A stretch of 64,000 nt of DNA from Delphinus delphis (GCF_949987515.2 NC_082690.1:104468400-104532399); one strand, 5' to 3'; positions 10,475-53,986 are shown, counted from the first letter of the stretch. Translations and numbers: made by a program. Notes: generated from the letters alone by a model not told the origin.

Positions 10475-13400
10475 CTTGAGGAAATAGACGTAAGAAGATT
10501 TATTATAACTCATTGACATTCTTTATCCTCCCCAAAATGAAAGTGAACTAGTTGGCAAAAGACATGCAAACATACGCACACTCCTGCAACCCTATTTCAG
10601 CAATCCCCTCCCAAAGAAGTTGAAGTTTTAACAGACGAGAGCTAGAAAATTTAAGTTCTCAGAAACCAGTCAATACTCTACTTACACCAGTAGATTGGGA
10701 TTCCCTCCTACTTCCGTCTCCACAACTTTCTTCTCCAACACAGAAATTGAGAAAGTTTCCACTTTTCACTACTAAGACTATTATTAATTCTAACCATTCA
10801 AAACCTGACAGTTTTTCCAAATCAAATATCCAACAAAACCTCAGTTATGCCAGAAGAAAGCATCCTACCTCTCAATGATTTACTCAGGGCCACATAAGGC
10901 CTGAGCATTTACTGTAGCTTAAAAACCACAGCAGGGCTTCCCTGGTGGCACAGTGGTTGAGAGTCCACCTGCCGATGCACGGGACAGGGGTTCGTGCCCC
11001 GGTCCGGGAAGGTCCCACATGCCGCGGAGCGGCTGGGCCCGTGAGCCATGGCCACTGAGCCTGCGCGTCCGGAGCCTGTGCTCCTCAACGGGAGAGGCCA
11101 CAACAGTGAGAGGCCCGCGTACCGCAAAAACAATACAAACAAACAAAAAAAACCCAGCAATATGCTGTCCATCTTGTTTCCTCCAGCCATTTTTGCAGGT
11201 GTCACCAGAAGGCTATGTTGGGTACACAAATCATACCTGGCTCATCATCTGCTTCAACTCTAGTACCTCTAAGAGTTTGTTATAAGACCCTCCACATTTC
11301 AACCCCACCTCCACTTTTTTCAGCAAGGGTGAACCCATGCCTACTGTGGAAAAGAAAACTACTTGACCCAGGCCTGTCAACAGCTAGAATTAGATCTTGA
11401 AGCAGTACTGGTTTCTTAGGGACAGTGTGCTTCCATGTAATGGAATGATCGGCATTTCATCCTACTATGTAGTTTACAATTCTTTATAGGGGATTATCTA
11501 CTTGTTAGAAAAATGCAGCATTTGCCTAAAGGCTTCTGGGCACCCATACAAACAAGCCACATCCATACTTCCAGAAAATGACCAGAACGAGGAACAGCTA
11601 AGAGAAGAAACAATCTTTGCCCTGGCCGTGTGTACCATCAAGCCCAGGGACCCTTACTAATGAAAGCATCCAAGGTCTTTAAAAGCAGTTTGAGAAAGGC
11701 ATATTCTTGGCAGCATTTAGTGCCAAACTGCCTAAGACTTTGGAGACAAGTCAATGCTTTACAAATTGTAGCCAAAAGGCAGCCAGTACAGACGTAGAGA
11801 ACATCACTCTAAAGGGCGGCTCAGAACAAATCCCCCCTCCACGACCAGTAAGTTGCTCTCTCTTTAACAGACCTTGTTCTGGATGCAGCTATGCGATAGG
11901 AGGCCTCGTGCTCCACCATCCTGTTGGAAACAGCCCGATTCAGGACGGCAGCCAGAACAGCGCCATGCACTCACCCTGAGAGGGGAGCGGGTTAGTGCAG
12001 TAACATCACTTTAGTCAAGCTCAGTTCTGCCCAATGTCCAACATTCCTACCACCCCAGTTTCTAGCAGTTGCCGTCTCAAACTTAAAACCCTTTCTTTAG
12101 CAGAAACAAAGGTGCTCAGGTTTTTACTTCCAGCTGCTAGTAGAGAGGCAGCATCCACCATCAACACTGATACCGTCAACAGATACCAAATGGCAATAAT
12201 TCTCTGAAAGCAGCAGTTAGCCATACCAGTATTTTCAGAGATTTAGATACTCCCATTCTTAGAAGTTATTATGGGCCAAATGCTAACTGTGCTTAGAACA
12301 GAAACACACGGATTTTTGCCCCAATTTATATCCCAAATGTAGAATTCCCTATAATTTAGACTGGAGGATTACAAGTTAACTTGGCTTTCAAACATGCACG
12401 GTGACATTAATCTGTGTGAAAGACACAAACTGTGCTCCAATTCTGAAGTCAGTGTAACAATGCCAATCTAAAAAACAGCCAATCCAGAGAACTAGAGGTA
12501 CACTTTTAAGGAAAATATTTAACTTGCTCCTTTATAGATTATGGGTCCATTTTTTTTGAGAAATAAAACCCAGTTTTTTTTGCCCCCACTTTGATGTTTC
12601 TATTAATACATCCAGTCTTCACCACTGATTTAGAGCGGAACTCAGAAGTTTATAAACATCTGCGGCAAAATCTACCTCTGTAGTAGCTGTGAAAAGGATT
12701 CAGGTAAAAAAATTTTTTACCTAGAACTAAAAGATCCGCAACAGAAGTGACAGGTTTTTTTTTTTCACATAATCTTTCCAGAGGTTGTAACTAGGCTTTT
12801 AATTTAAATCCCCTAAAGCAGCGGTTCCCAACCTTTTTGGCACCAGGGACCTTTTTTGTGGAAGACAGTTTTTCCAAAGACCAGGGTGATGGGTGGGGAG
12901 GGGTTTGGATGATTCAAGCGCACTGCATTTATTGTGCACTTTATTTCTGTTATTATTACATCAGCTCCACCTCCGATCATCAGGCATTAGAGCCCGGGGT
13001 GGGGGGGGGCCCTGCCCTAAAGTTCTTATAATTGAAATATACTGTGCTTCTCTATTACCTGAAGGATCCAGGCCAAAGAAAATTGAAAGAAGATTAAATT
13101 CTACCACTCTACTACACTTTGGCTTTGGAGAGGCCAAAAGCTTAAAGATTTTCTGAGATCTCCAAAACATTACTGAGATGTGTTGCCAACATTTCCCAGA
13201 AAACCAGCCCCCACAAAAGTGTTTTGTTTTGAAACAAAGAGGAGGGCAACTTGGGGTCCTCATTGCTGAGCTCCTATCAAGGGATATAGCTGATATACAA
13301 CTGTACTCCAATTTAATGCTTGTTTATATATTGGGGGAAAAACGAAACATCTGAACTCTTACATATCATTCCCAATTCAGCTGCCTGAGTTTTTACTTGG

Positions 13401-16166
13401 GAATAGCTTCTTTAGGGTCTTCCAATGCAAACTTGTTTGCTAACTCAATAGTGGTTCAGTTCACTGCTGCCGGTGGAAAGGAAACATCCTGAAAGACCCA
13501 GGTAAACTCAGATTCTGCTGCTTTCTTTCAGAAGTCATACAATGAGGAAGCCTATGGCAGCCATTAACAAATAAAGGTTCAAAAGATGCCCAAAGTGGCA
13601 CTCTTAAGAGGCCCCCTTCATTAGGAGATGACTGAAAAGGCTTTATGGAAAAATGTGACAAATTGGTATTTAGATTGTATTTTCTGTAAAACTGCAACTT
13701 ATTATCCAATGCTAAACTTTCTCTTGTCATCTGGAAAAAAAACAGAGCTGGTTATAAAAATGTCTGTACGTACGTACCGTACGCCGTTGAGTGCTTTTTC
13801 CAGGGGCCCAGGCTAAGAACATGAAAAACCAAATAAAGGATCCTTTTCTTCCAATAAAGACATTAAAAAAAAAAATCTCATGGATCATCGCGTTACTCAG
13901 ATATCCGCTTCCTGAAGTAATTAAACTCACTATATTAAAACAAACATTCCTTTCAAGCCTACTCCCCCCAGTTAACCGATTTCCATATACTTATTTTGGC
14001 CCCTACCCTTTTATTCAATTGCATATTAAATAGGCAAGAACATGCAGTATTATACCAGAATACCTCTGCACTTTGTACCTGAGTTTAATTGCACTTTGTA
14101 CATTTTAATTGTTACTTGTCAAGAGAAAACCCCCATTTCCCCAACACCGTCCATTTACGATCCCCTCCCTCATCAAATGAAAATAATTAAGAATATTTTT
14201 AAAGCTGTCTGAAGTGCAACAGCTAATAATGAAAGCCAACTATTACATTTTAAGTAAGTTTCTAACCTTAACAGAAACACTCATTGTTGCAAACACCACT
14301 CACCTTTCATCATACAGTGCTTTTACTGTTAAAACACTTTCACATCTTATTACCTCATTCTAGCCTCACTACCATCCTGTGAAGGAGGTATGGCAGGGAT
14401 CATTAATTCTATTTTATAAGTGGGGAGAATGAAGCGTTGAGAGGTTAAAACACTTGTCCAAAGTCATACGACAAGTTCACGGTAGAAAGTATCTACAACT
14501 TTTGCCCTGTGCTTTAAAGAGTAGCTAAAGGCCAAGACAACACTGGCTGAGGCCAGAGATATCTGACGCACCATTTGTAATCTACTATTTGCAAACTTTC
14601 TTACCCTTTTCTCGTCAATTTTTCCTCTTCTCCATCTCTTTTCTGTTTTCTAGGTTTAGTAGAGGACCCTTAAGTACTTCTTAACGACCCTTTTAGTGGC
14701 ACTCAGAGAAAAAATGGTCTTAATTTATGAACCCGAAAAGCGGCTATAAACGTGCGGTCCAAGATGATAGGGTCAACAAAAAACTTGAAGAACAGCGCTG
14801 TACAACAGAACTTTCTGTGACGATGGAAACGTTCCATACCTGCACTAACACACTAACCACTAGCCTCATACGACTTCTGAGTGCTTGAAATGTGTGCAGC
14901 ACAACTGAGAAACTGAATTTTAAAATTTATTTAATTTCAATTTAATAGCCACATGTGGCTAGTGGCCACCATATCAGCATAGTCCTAGAGAGTCTTCAGT
15001 CAACCTCTTGTGGTATTAATGACAACATATGTATGTTTATTAATGACATAAGTAATTCGATACAACACCCTTACTGGAATCTCCTCAGAAGCAGGACCAT
15101 CATTCCCATTCAACCTAATATTTTTAGAAATTTCCTTTTTCCCCTTAGGGTTAAATAGTAGTAGGTGGAGCAGAATAGTCCATGGCATGGCTTTTGGCTC
15201 TGCTTGTATAGTTCAGACCGAACAAACCTGAGTATTCAAAAGATACTCCCCCAAATCCAGATTCACCACCCAGATTTATAATATGGGGATTCTTTGAGAT
15301 GTCTTCATTGTTCTTTCCCACCACAGCCCATCACCCAAGGCAGTGAAGAGTATAAACCCTAAGCACTGAAACTCTCAAAAGGCTTCCTTGTCATAACAGA
15401 AAAAGCAGGTAACCCACAGACCTTTATCCTCCCTTCTCCCATGAGATACTCATTTGCCCAGGCAGATTAAACTTCCAACAGCACCCAAATGAATGATGGC
15501 CTGCAGGATAAAGTAACCCACCGTTTGCAATTCTACAAAGTTGCTAAGGAACATCTCGGCAAATCTGGAAAGGAGAAGTGTTTGCTTCTCCAAGAGTAAG
15601 CTGTGCTTAAGCGTGGTAAACACAATCTTTCTATCATTTCCGGCTAAAACGGAATGGAAGAAACCACCCTGCCAGCCCCACAGTCCTGTGTTCTTGCCTC
15701 TGTCTAGAGCTAAACCCCACTCAGTTTTGCCACCCAGGCCCCAGAGCAGTTCACCTTGAAACTCTGTGTTGTCAAGGCCCCTGATGGCCTCCACTGCATC
15801 CTCTGCCCGCTCCATGTGTACGAAAGCATAATCTTTCACGATGTCACATTCGATGACTGGACCATACTCCTCAAACTTGGCCCGGAGCTCTTGGTTGGTA
15901 CAAGTAGGACTGATGTTGCCTACATGCAACTTGGTTGAAGCTTTGCTCTTATTCTTGCTGGCTTCCACGTTGATGTTCACCCCGTGCAGCTTGTAGTGGT
16001 GCAGGTTGCGTATGGCATCCTCGGCCGCCGTCTTGTCCTCTATGTGCACAAAGCCGTAGTTCTTAATGATGTCACACTCCAGCACCTTCCCATACTGCTC
16101 GAAGAGTGAGCGGATCTCCTGCTCTGTGGCCTCCCGGGGCAGGTTTCCAATGAACAGCTTCACCAT
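9807..16166 (-). CDS. RBM4B: RNA-binding protein 4B (spliced gene)
   Basis: Joining 16166-15755 and 10474-9807 on the minus strand gives 1080 bases: 359 residues plus TAA, the length of human RBM4B. RRM1 has RNP2 LFIGNL (residues 4-9) and RNP1 [11 protein letters not shown]2 has LHVGNI and [13 protein letters not shown] knuckle follows (C162, C165, H170, C175), then an alanine/tyrosine-rich tail ending in ARYSAF. I chose RBM4B over its paralogue RBM4 by diagnostic residues: KASTKL and NQELRA in RRM2, the tail '[13 protein letters not shown]', and the minus orientation beside SPTBN2. The family binds CU-rich RNA in the nucleus and cytoplasm, and controls alternative splice choice and translation. 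The frame is intact with no disruptions. The acceptor of exon 3 is a weak 'tcaag'. Confidence 0.95.
10933..11150 (+). mobile_element. CHR-2-type SINE
   Basis: Full-length sense copy: head 'ggcttccctggtggcacag', B-box-like 'ggttcgtgccccggtccgg', body ending 'gaggcccgcgtaccgc', and an A-rich tail. It lies antisense to RBM4B. Confidence 0.9.
12820..13022 (+). mobile_element. fossil hAT-type transposon (Charlie-like)
   Basis: It opens with 'cagcggttcccaaccttttt', a terminal inverted repeat also seen at 56784 and, reversed, near 54700. The inner text 'gattcaagcgcactgcattt' is shared with the family. The right end is lost. Confidence 0.6.
14290..14500 (+). repeat. MIR SINE
   Basis: Contains 'ttacctcattctagcctcac', 'atcctgtgaaggaggtatgg' and 'gagaggttaaaacacttgtc' in MIR order. 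Confidence 0.7.
14795..14990 (-). mobile_element. fossil hAT-type DNA transposon
   Basis: Reverse copy of the family at 5340: 'agaactttctgtgacgatgg' then 'tagccacatgtggctagtgg'. Confidence 0.5.
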
Positions 16167-16178
16167 CCTGACAAGAGC
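15755..16178 (-). CDS. RBM4B: RBM4B exon 2, start codon
   Basis: Coding 15755-16166, residues 1-137 and one base of codon 138: RRM1 and most of RRM2. The start ATG is twelve bases after the acceptor (antisense 'ttttccag'). The donor follows CAA-G. The frame stays open past the donor into intron 2; see the findings. Confidence 0.95.
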
Positions 16179-16844
16179 CTGGAAAAGAAGAAAGGAGATT
16201 TCCAAAAGTTAGGGGTGGAGGGAAAAATTTCAGTGCATTGCACTTTGGATTAATCCTCCAAAGTTCTTGGCACCATCAAGATCCTCACAGAGACGTTCAT
16301 TATGTTTTCAACAGCGGGAGGAAAGGTTTACTCTTAAGGAGTAGTGTGAGTTGTGTGTGACACGCGAACAGGTCGAGTGTCAGCAGGCAGTGCACAGCCC
16401 ATCATCTCCGTTAAATGAGGCGCATTTTAGATAACAGGGTTAGCTGAAAATACTCTTTGGGGGGCAGGTAAGAGAAGAGTCCAAGCAGGGGGCAAGAGGC
16501 ATATATCTTACTGTCCCTGGTAACAAGGTTTTGGAGGGAAATCTGTGTACCTCTCTTCCGTGCCGCATCACCTTTCAAGATACTCTAAGAATTAAAAGGC
16601 CCCCTTTGCCCCAACCTGGGACACCCACGCCCCAGCGGCCCAACTCCAGTTCCTTCGCCCCAACAAAGACTCGACCCGACCTCTGCCCCGCCCCCTCCGG
16701 AAACCCGGCCCCGCCTCCTCCCGGTGTCTTCCCCGGACCTCCCGCAGCAAGAGGAGAAACCCTAACCCTGGGCCAACCCCGTCAGCCAGGGGCCGGCCCG
16801 GCCCTCTCTCAGGCTCCCCACACACCCACAAGAACCCCTCGCAC
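16179..16844 (-). other. RBM4B: RBM4B intron 1
   Basis: Intron in the 5' UTR, increasingly C-rich towards exon 1 and part of the CpG-rich promoter block. No repeat recognised. Confidence 0.7.
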
Positions 16845-16960
16845 CTCCGGGTGGCGGCGACGGCGGCGGCGGCTCCCGCGTCAGAGAGAACCCTACAAAA
16901 TGGCGACGGCCGCTCAAGCCTCAGCGTGACCGGGCCCTTTCTCGCGCGCCAGCTCACGCA
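16845..16960 (-). other. RBM4B: RBM4B exon 1, 5' UTR
   Basis: The antisense donor 'cccggag|gtgcga' fixes the left edge at 16845. The right edge (transcription start) is a guess. The exon has a (CGG)n-like run at 16856-16872 on the plus strand. Confidence 0.5.
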
Positions 16961-17140
16961 CGCGCGAGTGCGCGCTGCCCCGCCTCACCCTCGCGGGAGC
17001 CGGACGACCAATCCCGCGGCCGCATACAAATGGCTGCCCTGGGCTCTGCTCCCAGTCGCCCCAATACGGGGGCGGGGCCAGCTGGTGACGGTACTGCGGA
17101 CGGAGGTCAGCCCGCCCCCTGGCCTGACTAGCCAATCACC
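16890..17140. promoter_or_regulatory. RBM4B: RBM4B CpG-island promoter
   Basis: GC-rich, CpG-dense and TATA-less. Visible motifs: YY1-like 'caaaatggcgacggc' (16896) and 'acaaatggctgcc' (17026), three plus-strand CCAAT boxes (17008, 17060, 17132) and a GC box 'gggggcgggg' (17068). Such promoters are often bidirectional, but I see no plus-strand gene. Confidence 0.6.
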
Positions 17141-17234
17141 ACCTTGGAAGGTGGGCGGTCGTCGCTCAAGCGTCAGAAGGTTTCTGGACGCAACCACTGA
17201 CTTGGTGAAATCAGAAGCCCGGGAGAATCACTAA

Positions 17235-18227
17235 GCATCACAATGGATCGTGCTGCTGGGCCATGTGGGGGAGCAGGGGTGGGGGAGGAAGGCGGCAGCA
17301 GATGACAAAGGGTTATCTCACTGGGCCCCCTAAAAAGGGGTTTTCTTAGCGCCTGCCAGCCTCTATGGCAGTTTGGGACAACATTTTAGAAATAGAGGCG
17401 CGCCACATTTTAAGCCAACCTAGTCTTTTTTGGTAGAGCTTTTATACATAATTTAAAAATTTTAAATTGCAAACACGTTATGCATTGGTGAGGAAAAGGA
17501 GAACCAAAGATGGCAGAGCTGAGATGGCTCTAAGAGGCATTCTATCCTAGCTGCACTTAATCAGTCAAGTTTTGTCACATATACATGAAGGCTGGTTTTC
17601 TCTCCCTAGCTAGAGAATTAAGCTCTAATTCTGTGTCCTTCACAGTTCCTGATCCGTGGTGAGCACACCAAAGGAGGCCCAGAGAGGTTTCTTGTTTTGG
17701 GGGTAGGCCAGGTCTCCGTGTCCACACCAAGCTGCTGGAGGACTGGGCAACTGAGTCCCTGAGCACTTTCCGGCTTTCAAAATTCAGCTGTGGTCCAAGG
17801 GCACCTCCTGGTGGTAAAAAGGAAGATACTAAGGTGGATTACTCTGTCACCTTTGAACAAAGAATAGAAGTTTATGGAGATTGATGGACTGAGCTTATCT
17901 CCAAGTAGAGCATGCCAGGGTGGTTGTCAATCATCATTACTCCTTGGTATGCTTTCTGATGCTGTTAGGCACAAATTCTGCAGGCTGACCTCTTCCTCTC
18001 CAACTACTTTGTTATGTTTCTTTCACTGAATTCTTTGTTTCCCAGCAATTTCAGAAGAGGCACTGTCCTTCCAATTCTGATAACAATCATGCTTGTCTCC
18101 CACCTAATTCTATTTACCTCTCCCCTTTCCTTCTCCTCTTGGTCGTTTCCACTTTCTCTCTACACTCAGACTTTTAAAACATGTATAGGGACCTCCTTGC
18201 CCATATCTGAAATAGCTTTCACTCATC
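17235..18227. other. intergenic RBM4B-SPTBN2, no feature
   Basis: No gene or clear repeat seen. Short open frames lack family resemblance. Confidence 0.4.
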
Positions 18228-18442
18228 TTCACTGTTATGGTTTTTTTTTTTTTTTGGTATGCGGGCCTCTCCCGTTGCGGAGCACAGGCTCCGGACGTGC
18301 AGGCCCAGCGGCCATGGCTCACGGGCCCAGCCGCTCTGCAGCATGTGGGATCTTCCTGGACCGGGGCGCAAAGCCGTGTTCCCTGCATCGGCAGGCGGAC
18401 TCTCAACCACTGCGCCACCAGGGAAGCCCACTGTTATGGTTT
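18228..18442 (-). mobile_element. CHR-2-type SINE with target duplication
   Basis: Antisense copy with the T-run at 18240-18255 and the head 'ccaccagggaagccc' at the right. 'cactgttatggttttt' occurs at both ends and is a clear target-site duplication. Confidence 0.9.
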
Positions 18443-18810
18443 TTTAAGTTGGGTTTCTTCCCTGTGTTCCAGGACAGACTTCCACAAATAGAGTCTGAAC
18501 CTGCTGTCGCCCACATTCGTGCACTGTGTTTTGGGTTCTGTCCTCCTCTCCAATGCCCCAAGTTTTCTGAGGTTACCAAAACTAATGTCCTTTTAACAGT
18601 TTTCACCCTTCTAAAATTTTCATTCATTCACCATCCTTTTCTCCTGTGTTTTTATGCTGTTCCTCCTCATAGCTCTGACTATACCATTGCATCTCCTTCC
18701 CCCATCTATTTCCCTGTTCTTATCTATTCCCTGTTACCTCCCTTCCCCTTCCCTCATAGGCAACCAGTAAATGAGTTTAGTGTGTATTACTTTGTTTGTT
18801 TGTGTTCTTG

Positions 18811-19143
18811 CAAGACATGTCTTTTTTTTAATTGAAGTATATTTTTTTAAATGTCTTGCAAGACGTCTTTTTTTAAAATTGATTTACAATGTTGTGTTAG
18901 TTTCTGGTATACGGCAAAGTGATTCAGTTTTATATATACGTATATTATTTTTCGTATTCTTTTCCATTATAGGTTATTACAGGATATTGAATATAGTTCC
19001 CTGTGCTATACAGTAGAACCTTGCTGTTTATCTATTTTATATACAGTAGTTTGCATCTGCTAATCCCAAACTCCTAATTTATCCCTCCCCCACCTTCCCC
19101 TTTGGTAACCATAAGTTTGTTTTCTACAAGACATGTCTTTTTA
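18811..19143 (-). mobile_element. 5'-truncated L1 with target duplication
   Basis: Antisense L1 3' end ('gtgttagtttctggtatacg', 'gttccctgtgctatacagta', 'tttatctattttatatacag'). Flanks carry 'caagacatgtcttttt' at both ends. A third, slightly altered flank copy lies inside at about 18855; see the findings. Confidence 0.8.
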
Positions 19144-19149
19144 GTGCAC

Positions 19150-20640
19150 ATTTACTTTTTCCCTTTAATTTAAAGTTTTATTGTGGAAAATTACAAAAAG
19201 GCACAAATAGAGAATATTATGCACTCCTGTGGACCCCTTACTCAGCATTGACAGTTATCAGCATTTTGCTGATCTTATTTTGTGTAGCCCCTCTACTTTT
19301 TGTGTGGGTGGGTGGGTGGGCTGGAGTTTTTTAAGGCAAATCCCAGACATAATGTCATTCGCCTGTAAGGTTTTCACTAACTGCCTCTAAAGCATCAGCT
19401 CTATGCTATGCTAATTTCATCTAATATTTATATTTAAAATTTTCCTAGATTGTCCCAAGTATCCCTTTTTACATTTGGTTTCTCCTAATATGGATATAGA
19501 CAAAGCCCACCCATTGTTCATTTGGGTTAATTAATTTTGCAAATGTTTATGTAAATTGTGCTGTATAGCTCACTGTTTCTCTTTTCACTAAGCACTAAGT
19601 TACTGTGTGGTGTCTAACTATTGAGTAATACTCCACAGTGTGCAGCCACCGTGTTTTGCCTATCCATATCCCAGCATAGGACACTCAGGTTGCCTCCCAA
19701 CTCCTTAGTGTTGCTATAAACAAGGTTGCAGTGGACATCCTTATGTTAATTCTGAGCGCCCTAATGGTTTGGTGTGAGAATTTGAGGGGAGATAAGCCCA
19801 GGGGTGGGATTGCTGGGTTGCTGGGTCATAGGGTATACTTGGAACTAACTTGTCCAAGTAGTGCCAGGTTGTCCTCTGGAAACCAGTCTACCCTCCCACC
19901 TGAGGGGCCCTGCATCTCAGTGTCTCTGCCAATGTTTGCCATTATCCAGTTGTCTAATTTTGGGCAGTATAATAGGTATAAAGTGGTATATCATTGTTGC
20001 TTTAATTTGCATTTCTCTGATTACTAATGATTCTAACCATCTCTTATTTCTCTGAAGTGTGGGAGGTTGACTCTTCTGTAACTTCCCTATTCGTATCTTT
20101 TCCCCATGTTTCTTGTCAGGTTACAGTCTCCTTTTTGTTTGCAGGATTTTCTTGTATGTTCTAGATATTAATCTCTTATTGGTTTCAAATATCTTCTCTC
20201 ATTCCACCAAATTATTAACTTTGTCCATGGAGTCCTTCCTTCACTGAACAGAAATCCTTACTTTTTTTTTTTTTTTTGTGGTACGTGGGCCTCTCACTGT
20301 TGTGGCCTCTCCCGTTGCGGGGCACAGCCTCTGGACGTGCAGGCTCAGCGGCCATGGCTCACAGGCCCAGCCGCTCCGTGGCATGTGGGATCTTCCCGGA
20401 CCGGGGCACGAACCTGTGTCCCCTACATCGGCAGGCGGACTCTCAACCACTGCGCCACCAGGGAAGCCCGAAATCCTTAATTTTTTTATGTGATCAACTT
20501 AATCAATTTTTGTCTTAAAGTTTGTGCTTTTGAAGTTTTGTATAAAATGTCCTTTTCCATCCCCCTGAGTCACAAATATATTCTCCTACATTTTCTTCTA
20601 TTAACATTAATGTTTTTACCTTTCACATTTAGGTCTGTAG
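19150..20640 (-). mobile_element. older L1 (L1M-type) 3' region, antisense
   Basis: Typical antisense L1 3' UTR phrases: 'tttattgtggaaaattac', 'aatactccacagtgtgcagc', 'tttaatttgcatttctctga' and 'gttctagatattaatctctt'. Interrupted by the SINE at 20250-20478. Confidence 0.65.
20250..20478 (-). mobile_element. CHR-2-type SINE with target duplication
   Basis: Antisense full copy, T-run 20262-20277, head 'ccaccagggaagccc' at the right. 'gaaatcctta' on both sides is the target duplication. It is nested in the older L1. Confidence 0.9.
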
Positions 20641-20649
20641 TCCGTTTAG

Positions 20650-20965
20650 AGCAGTGCTGTCCAAACAGAAATATAATGTGAACAACATATACAAAATTTT
20701 CTGGTAAACACATTTAAGAAATAAAAGGAAACAGTTGAAATTAAATTTAGTATTTTCAAAATCCAATATAGCTAAACTATCTCAACATATAATCAGTATA
20801 AAAATTATTGAGATGTTTTAAATTCTTTTTTCTCCTCTTCAGTCTTCAAACTCCGGAAAACATTTTACACTTACAGCACATCTCAATTTGGACTAGCCAC
20901 ATATCAAGTGGCTAGTAGCCGCGTATGGCCTGTGGCTACCATACCAGATAGCACAGATCTAGAGT
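20650..20965 (+). mobile_element. fossil hAT-type DNA transposon
   Basis: Opens with 'gcagtgctgtccaaacag' and closes with 'taccagatagcacagatcta'. It shares 'gactagccacatatcaagtg' with the copies at 5340 and 14795, and has a longer AT-rich middle. Confidence 0.5.
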
Positions 20966-22576
20966 TCACCCTTGGAGGTGGGGTTAGGTAAGAACGCAAA
21001 CATTTTTCTCTAAATAATTAATCCATTTTTATCTGTCCCTATTTCCCCATTGATTTGTGGAAGCCGCATTATTGTATTTTTGTGCTCTAATCTGCCTCAT
21101 ATCCGTCACTCCGTTCCATTCTGTCATCTTTCCTGGAACTTTCCCTGTCTTCCACTCATTCCTGAAGGTGTCTCCCAAGACTTGCTTCCTGACCTTATGC
21201 TTATGCTTATCCTCTTCTATGTCCTGTCCTTAAGGATTCCTGGACTCGGGTAGCTTCAGCTACCATGTGTTCATAAATGCTCAAACCATATTTTTATTAC
21301 ATCTCCATTCACAATGTCTGACCGCATTCTGCAGGACTGCTTCACTTGGCTGCCCTATTTACAAGTTAAAATGATAACTTCTCCATTGGTTCCTCACGCC
21401 CATATACGTTTCCTTCTAAAATCTCCAGTTATTGCTTTCTCTCCCAACCCACAGGCTTGTCACCAAGGAGTACGAATACCCAGATTCCCTGGGCACGCCG
21501 CAATGCGTGATTTTCTCTTCCTTCATACAGTGGAGATGTTACAGTTATACCTGAAGAACAAAAGAAGGTGTCTGTGTAGTGCTGATGTATTACTCCATTT
21601 ACTCCCACGACAGATTATTCCAGTTACATTATCCACATGTTTACTTTGGCATACTGAATCTGCTCTTCTTAAGAGAAAGGGATAATTATTCTGTGTACTA
21701 TCTGGTCTACCACAACTCATGTTTGGAAACGTTCTGGGCCTGCACACACCTGACCCTGTCTTTGTCACGGCTGATGACAGTCAGGGTCTGCTCAGCCAGG
21801 GCCCTTGGCCGATTATGCTAAAGATGGGGCTGCTTTCCTGGAAAGACCTCTGAGCCCCAAAAAGAAATGGTTGTTTGTATATGGGAAGTAGTGAAAGAAC
21901 AAAGCTTTTCCTATAGGAGGCCACCAAGGCAAATACTATTGCCCTGAAACCTCCAGTTGCCGAGCCAGAGACAAGAGGGAAAGCCCCCTGCTCCTTTTTT
22001 TTATACTTCACTGGATCTAAAATACATTCTCCTGTGTTTTCGTTTACACACTTAGGATGTATCTCGTGGCTTCCCAGGGTGATCTCATTCTATTGGTCAG
22101 TGGATTGGGAACCTGTTACTTATCTGATCCCTGTCTGAACTCCCTCGATCCCCTGTTGGGGTCCTCTCTATTGAGACAGAAGGTGGGGGTCAGTAATCAC
22201 CACCTACATGCTCCAGTCTCCGCTGTCAGGCTGAGCAGTGGCTGAGACTAGGCTGTCTTCCATTTTTGAAAACAGTTGAGAGAATCACGAGTGAAGAAAG
22301 TTGTGCACCAGGGAAGCAGTCATTCACTGCCTCCATACTGCTTGTTAATATCATGGTGAACGTCTTTGGTCTGAAAAGAGGTTTGACATTGGTCATCCCA
22401 GCAAAGAGGAGGTCATTGTCATGGGGAAATGAGGAGACTCACAGGATAATGTGGTTCTTGGCGGGATGCTGGGGGCAGAGCGGGAAACCTGACACACAGG
22501 AGACCAGGGCCAGAAGGAAGAACAGGGGCATGGGCAGAGAGGCTTGTGGTCAGGAAAGCAAAGACACCCAGAGGCA
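20966..22576. other. intergenic, no feature recognised
   Basis: No gene, RNA or clear repeat identified. A 123-codon plus-strand frame at 21314-21685 shows no domain and no splice or Kozak support, so it is not called. Confidence 0.35.
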
Positions 22577-22594
22577 GTAAGAGAAGCTGAGCTG

Positions 22595-22600
22595 TTTAAT
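22595..22600 (-). terminator. SPTBN2: SPTBN2 poly(A) signal ATTAAA
   Basis: Antisense ATTAAA, the commonest variant signal, about 590 bases past the stop codon. No canonical AATAAA lies between stop and here, so the 3' end is put near 22577. Confidence 0.5.
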
Positions 22601-23189
22601 CACCTCCTTGGCCAGACTCAAGGCCGTGGTTGCCCCTGAACAACTCACACCCGGAAGCTGTTGAGAGTTGCTGGAGATGGAGGGGCTGCTTGAGTCAGAG
22701 GATGAGGGAGGATGGGAAGGGGGAGCTTCGGCGTCTCTGACCTGTCATCTGGCAATCTTGCCCCCAGGTCCTGCTTCAGCTCTGAGAGGTTCCTGGCTGG
22801 TCCCCAGGGGCAAGGACTGGATGGCGTGCCCTAGCTGTGGCGGGAGAATGACCCCGAGGCAGGGGCAGCCATTCCCCACGTGGCCTATGGAGAGGGTGCT
22901 GTGCTGTGGTGGGGATAGAGGCGTAAGGCTAGGGGAGGAGGGAAGAAGGGGGGGAGTGGAATTGGGGGTTGCCTGGGCCCCACCACCAGTCTGGAATTAA
23001 ATAGCAGAAGAGAAGGGTTGCCCTTGGGGACACTGACTTGTCTCCAGAGACAGTTCCTGGTGATGGGTTGACCTTGGCAACAGACCCTAGCAGCAGGCAG
23101 TTGTCCTGACAAGAGGGTGGTCCCTGTCGACGGTCCCTGGCAGTTTCCTGGACAGAGGGAGGCAGCTGGCCTGGGAGTCTCGCCCCCAA

Positions 23190-53986
<30,797 letters not shown>

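Larger units (their letters stand above)
10475..15754 (-). other. RBM4B: RBM4B intron 2
   Basis: A 5.3-kb intron between the two coding exons. It contains a CHR SINE, two hAT fossils and a MIR, listed separately. The rest is AT-rich and unrecognised. Confidence 0.85.

Noticed and set aside
21314..21685. 123-codon plus-strand frame between the two genes.
   Set aside because: No recognisable domain, no splice or promoter evidence; plausible by chance.
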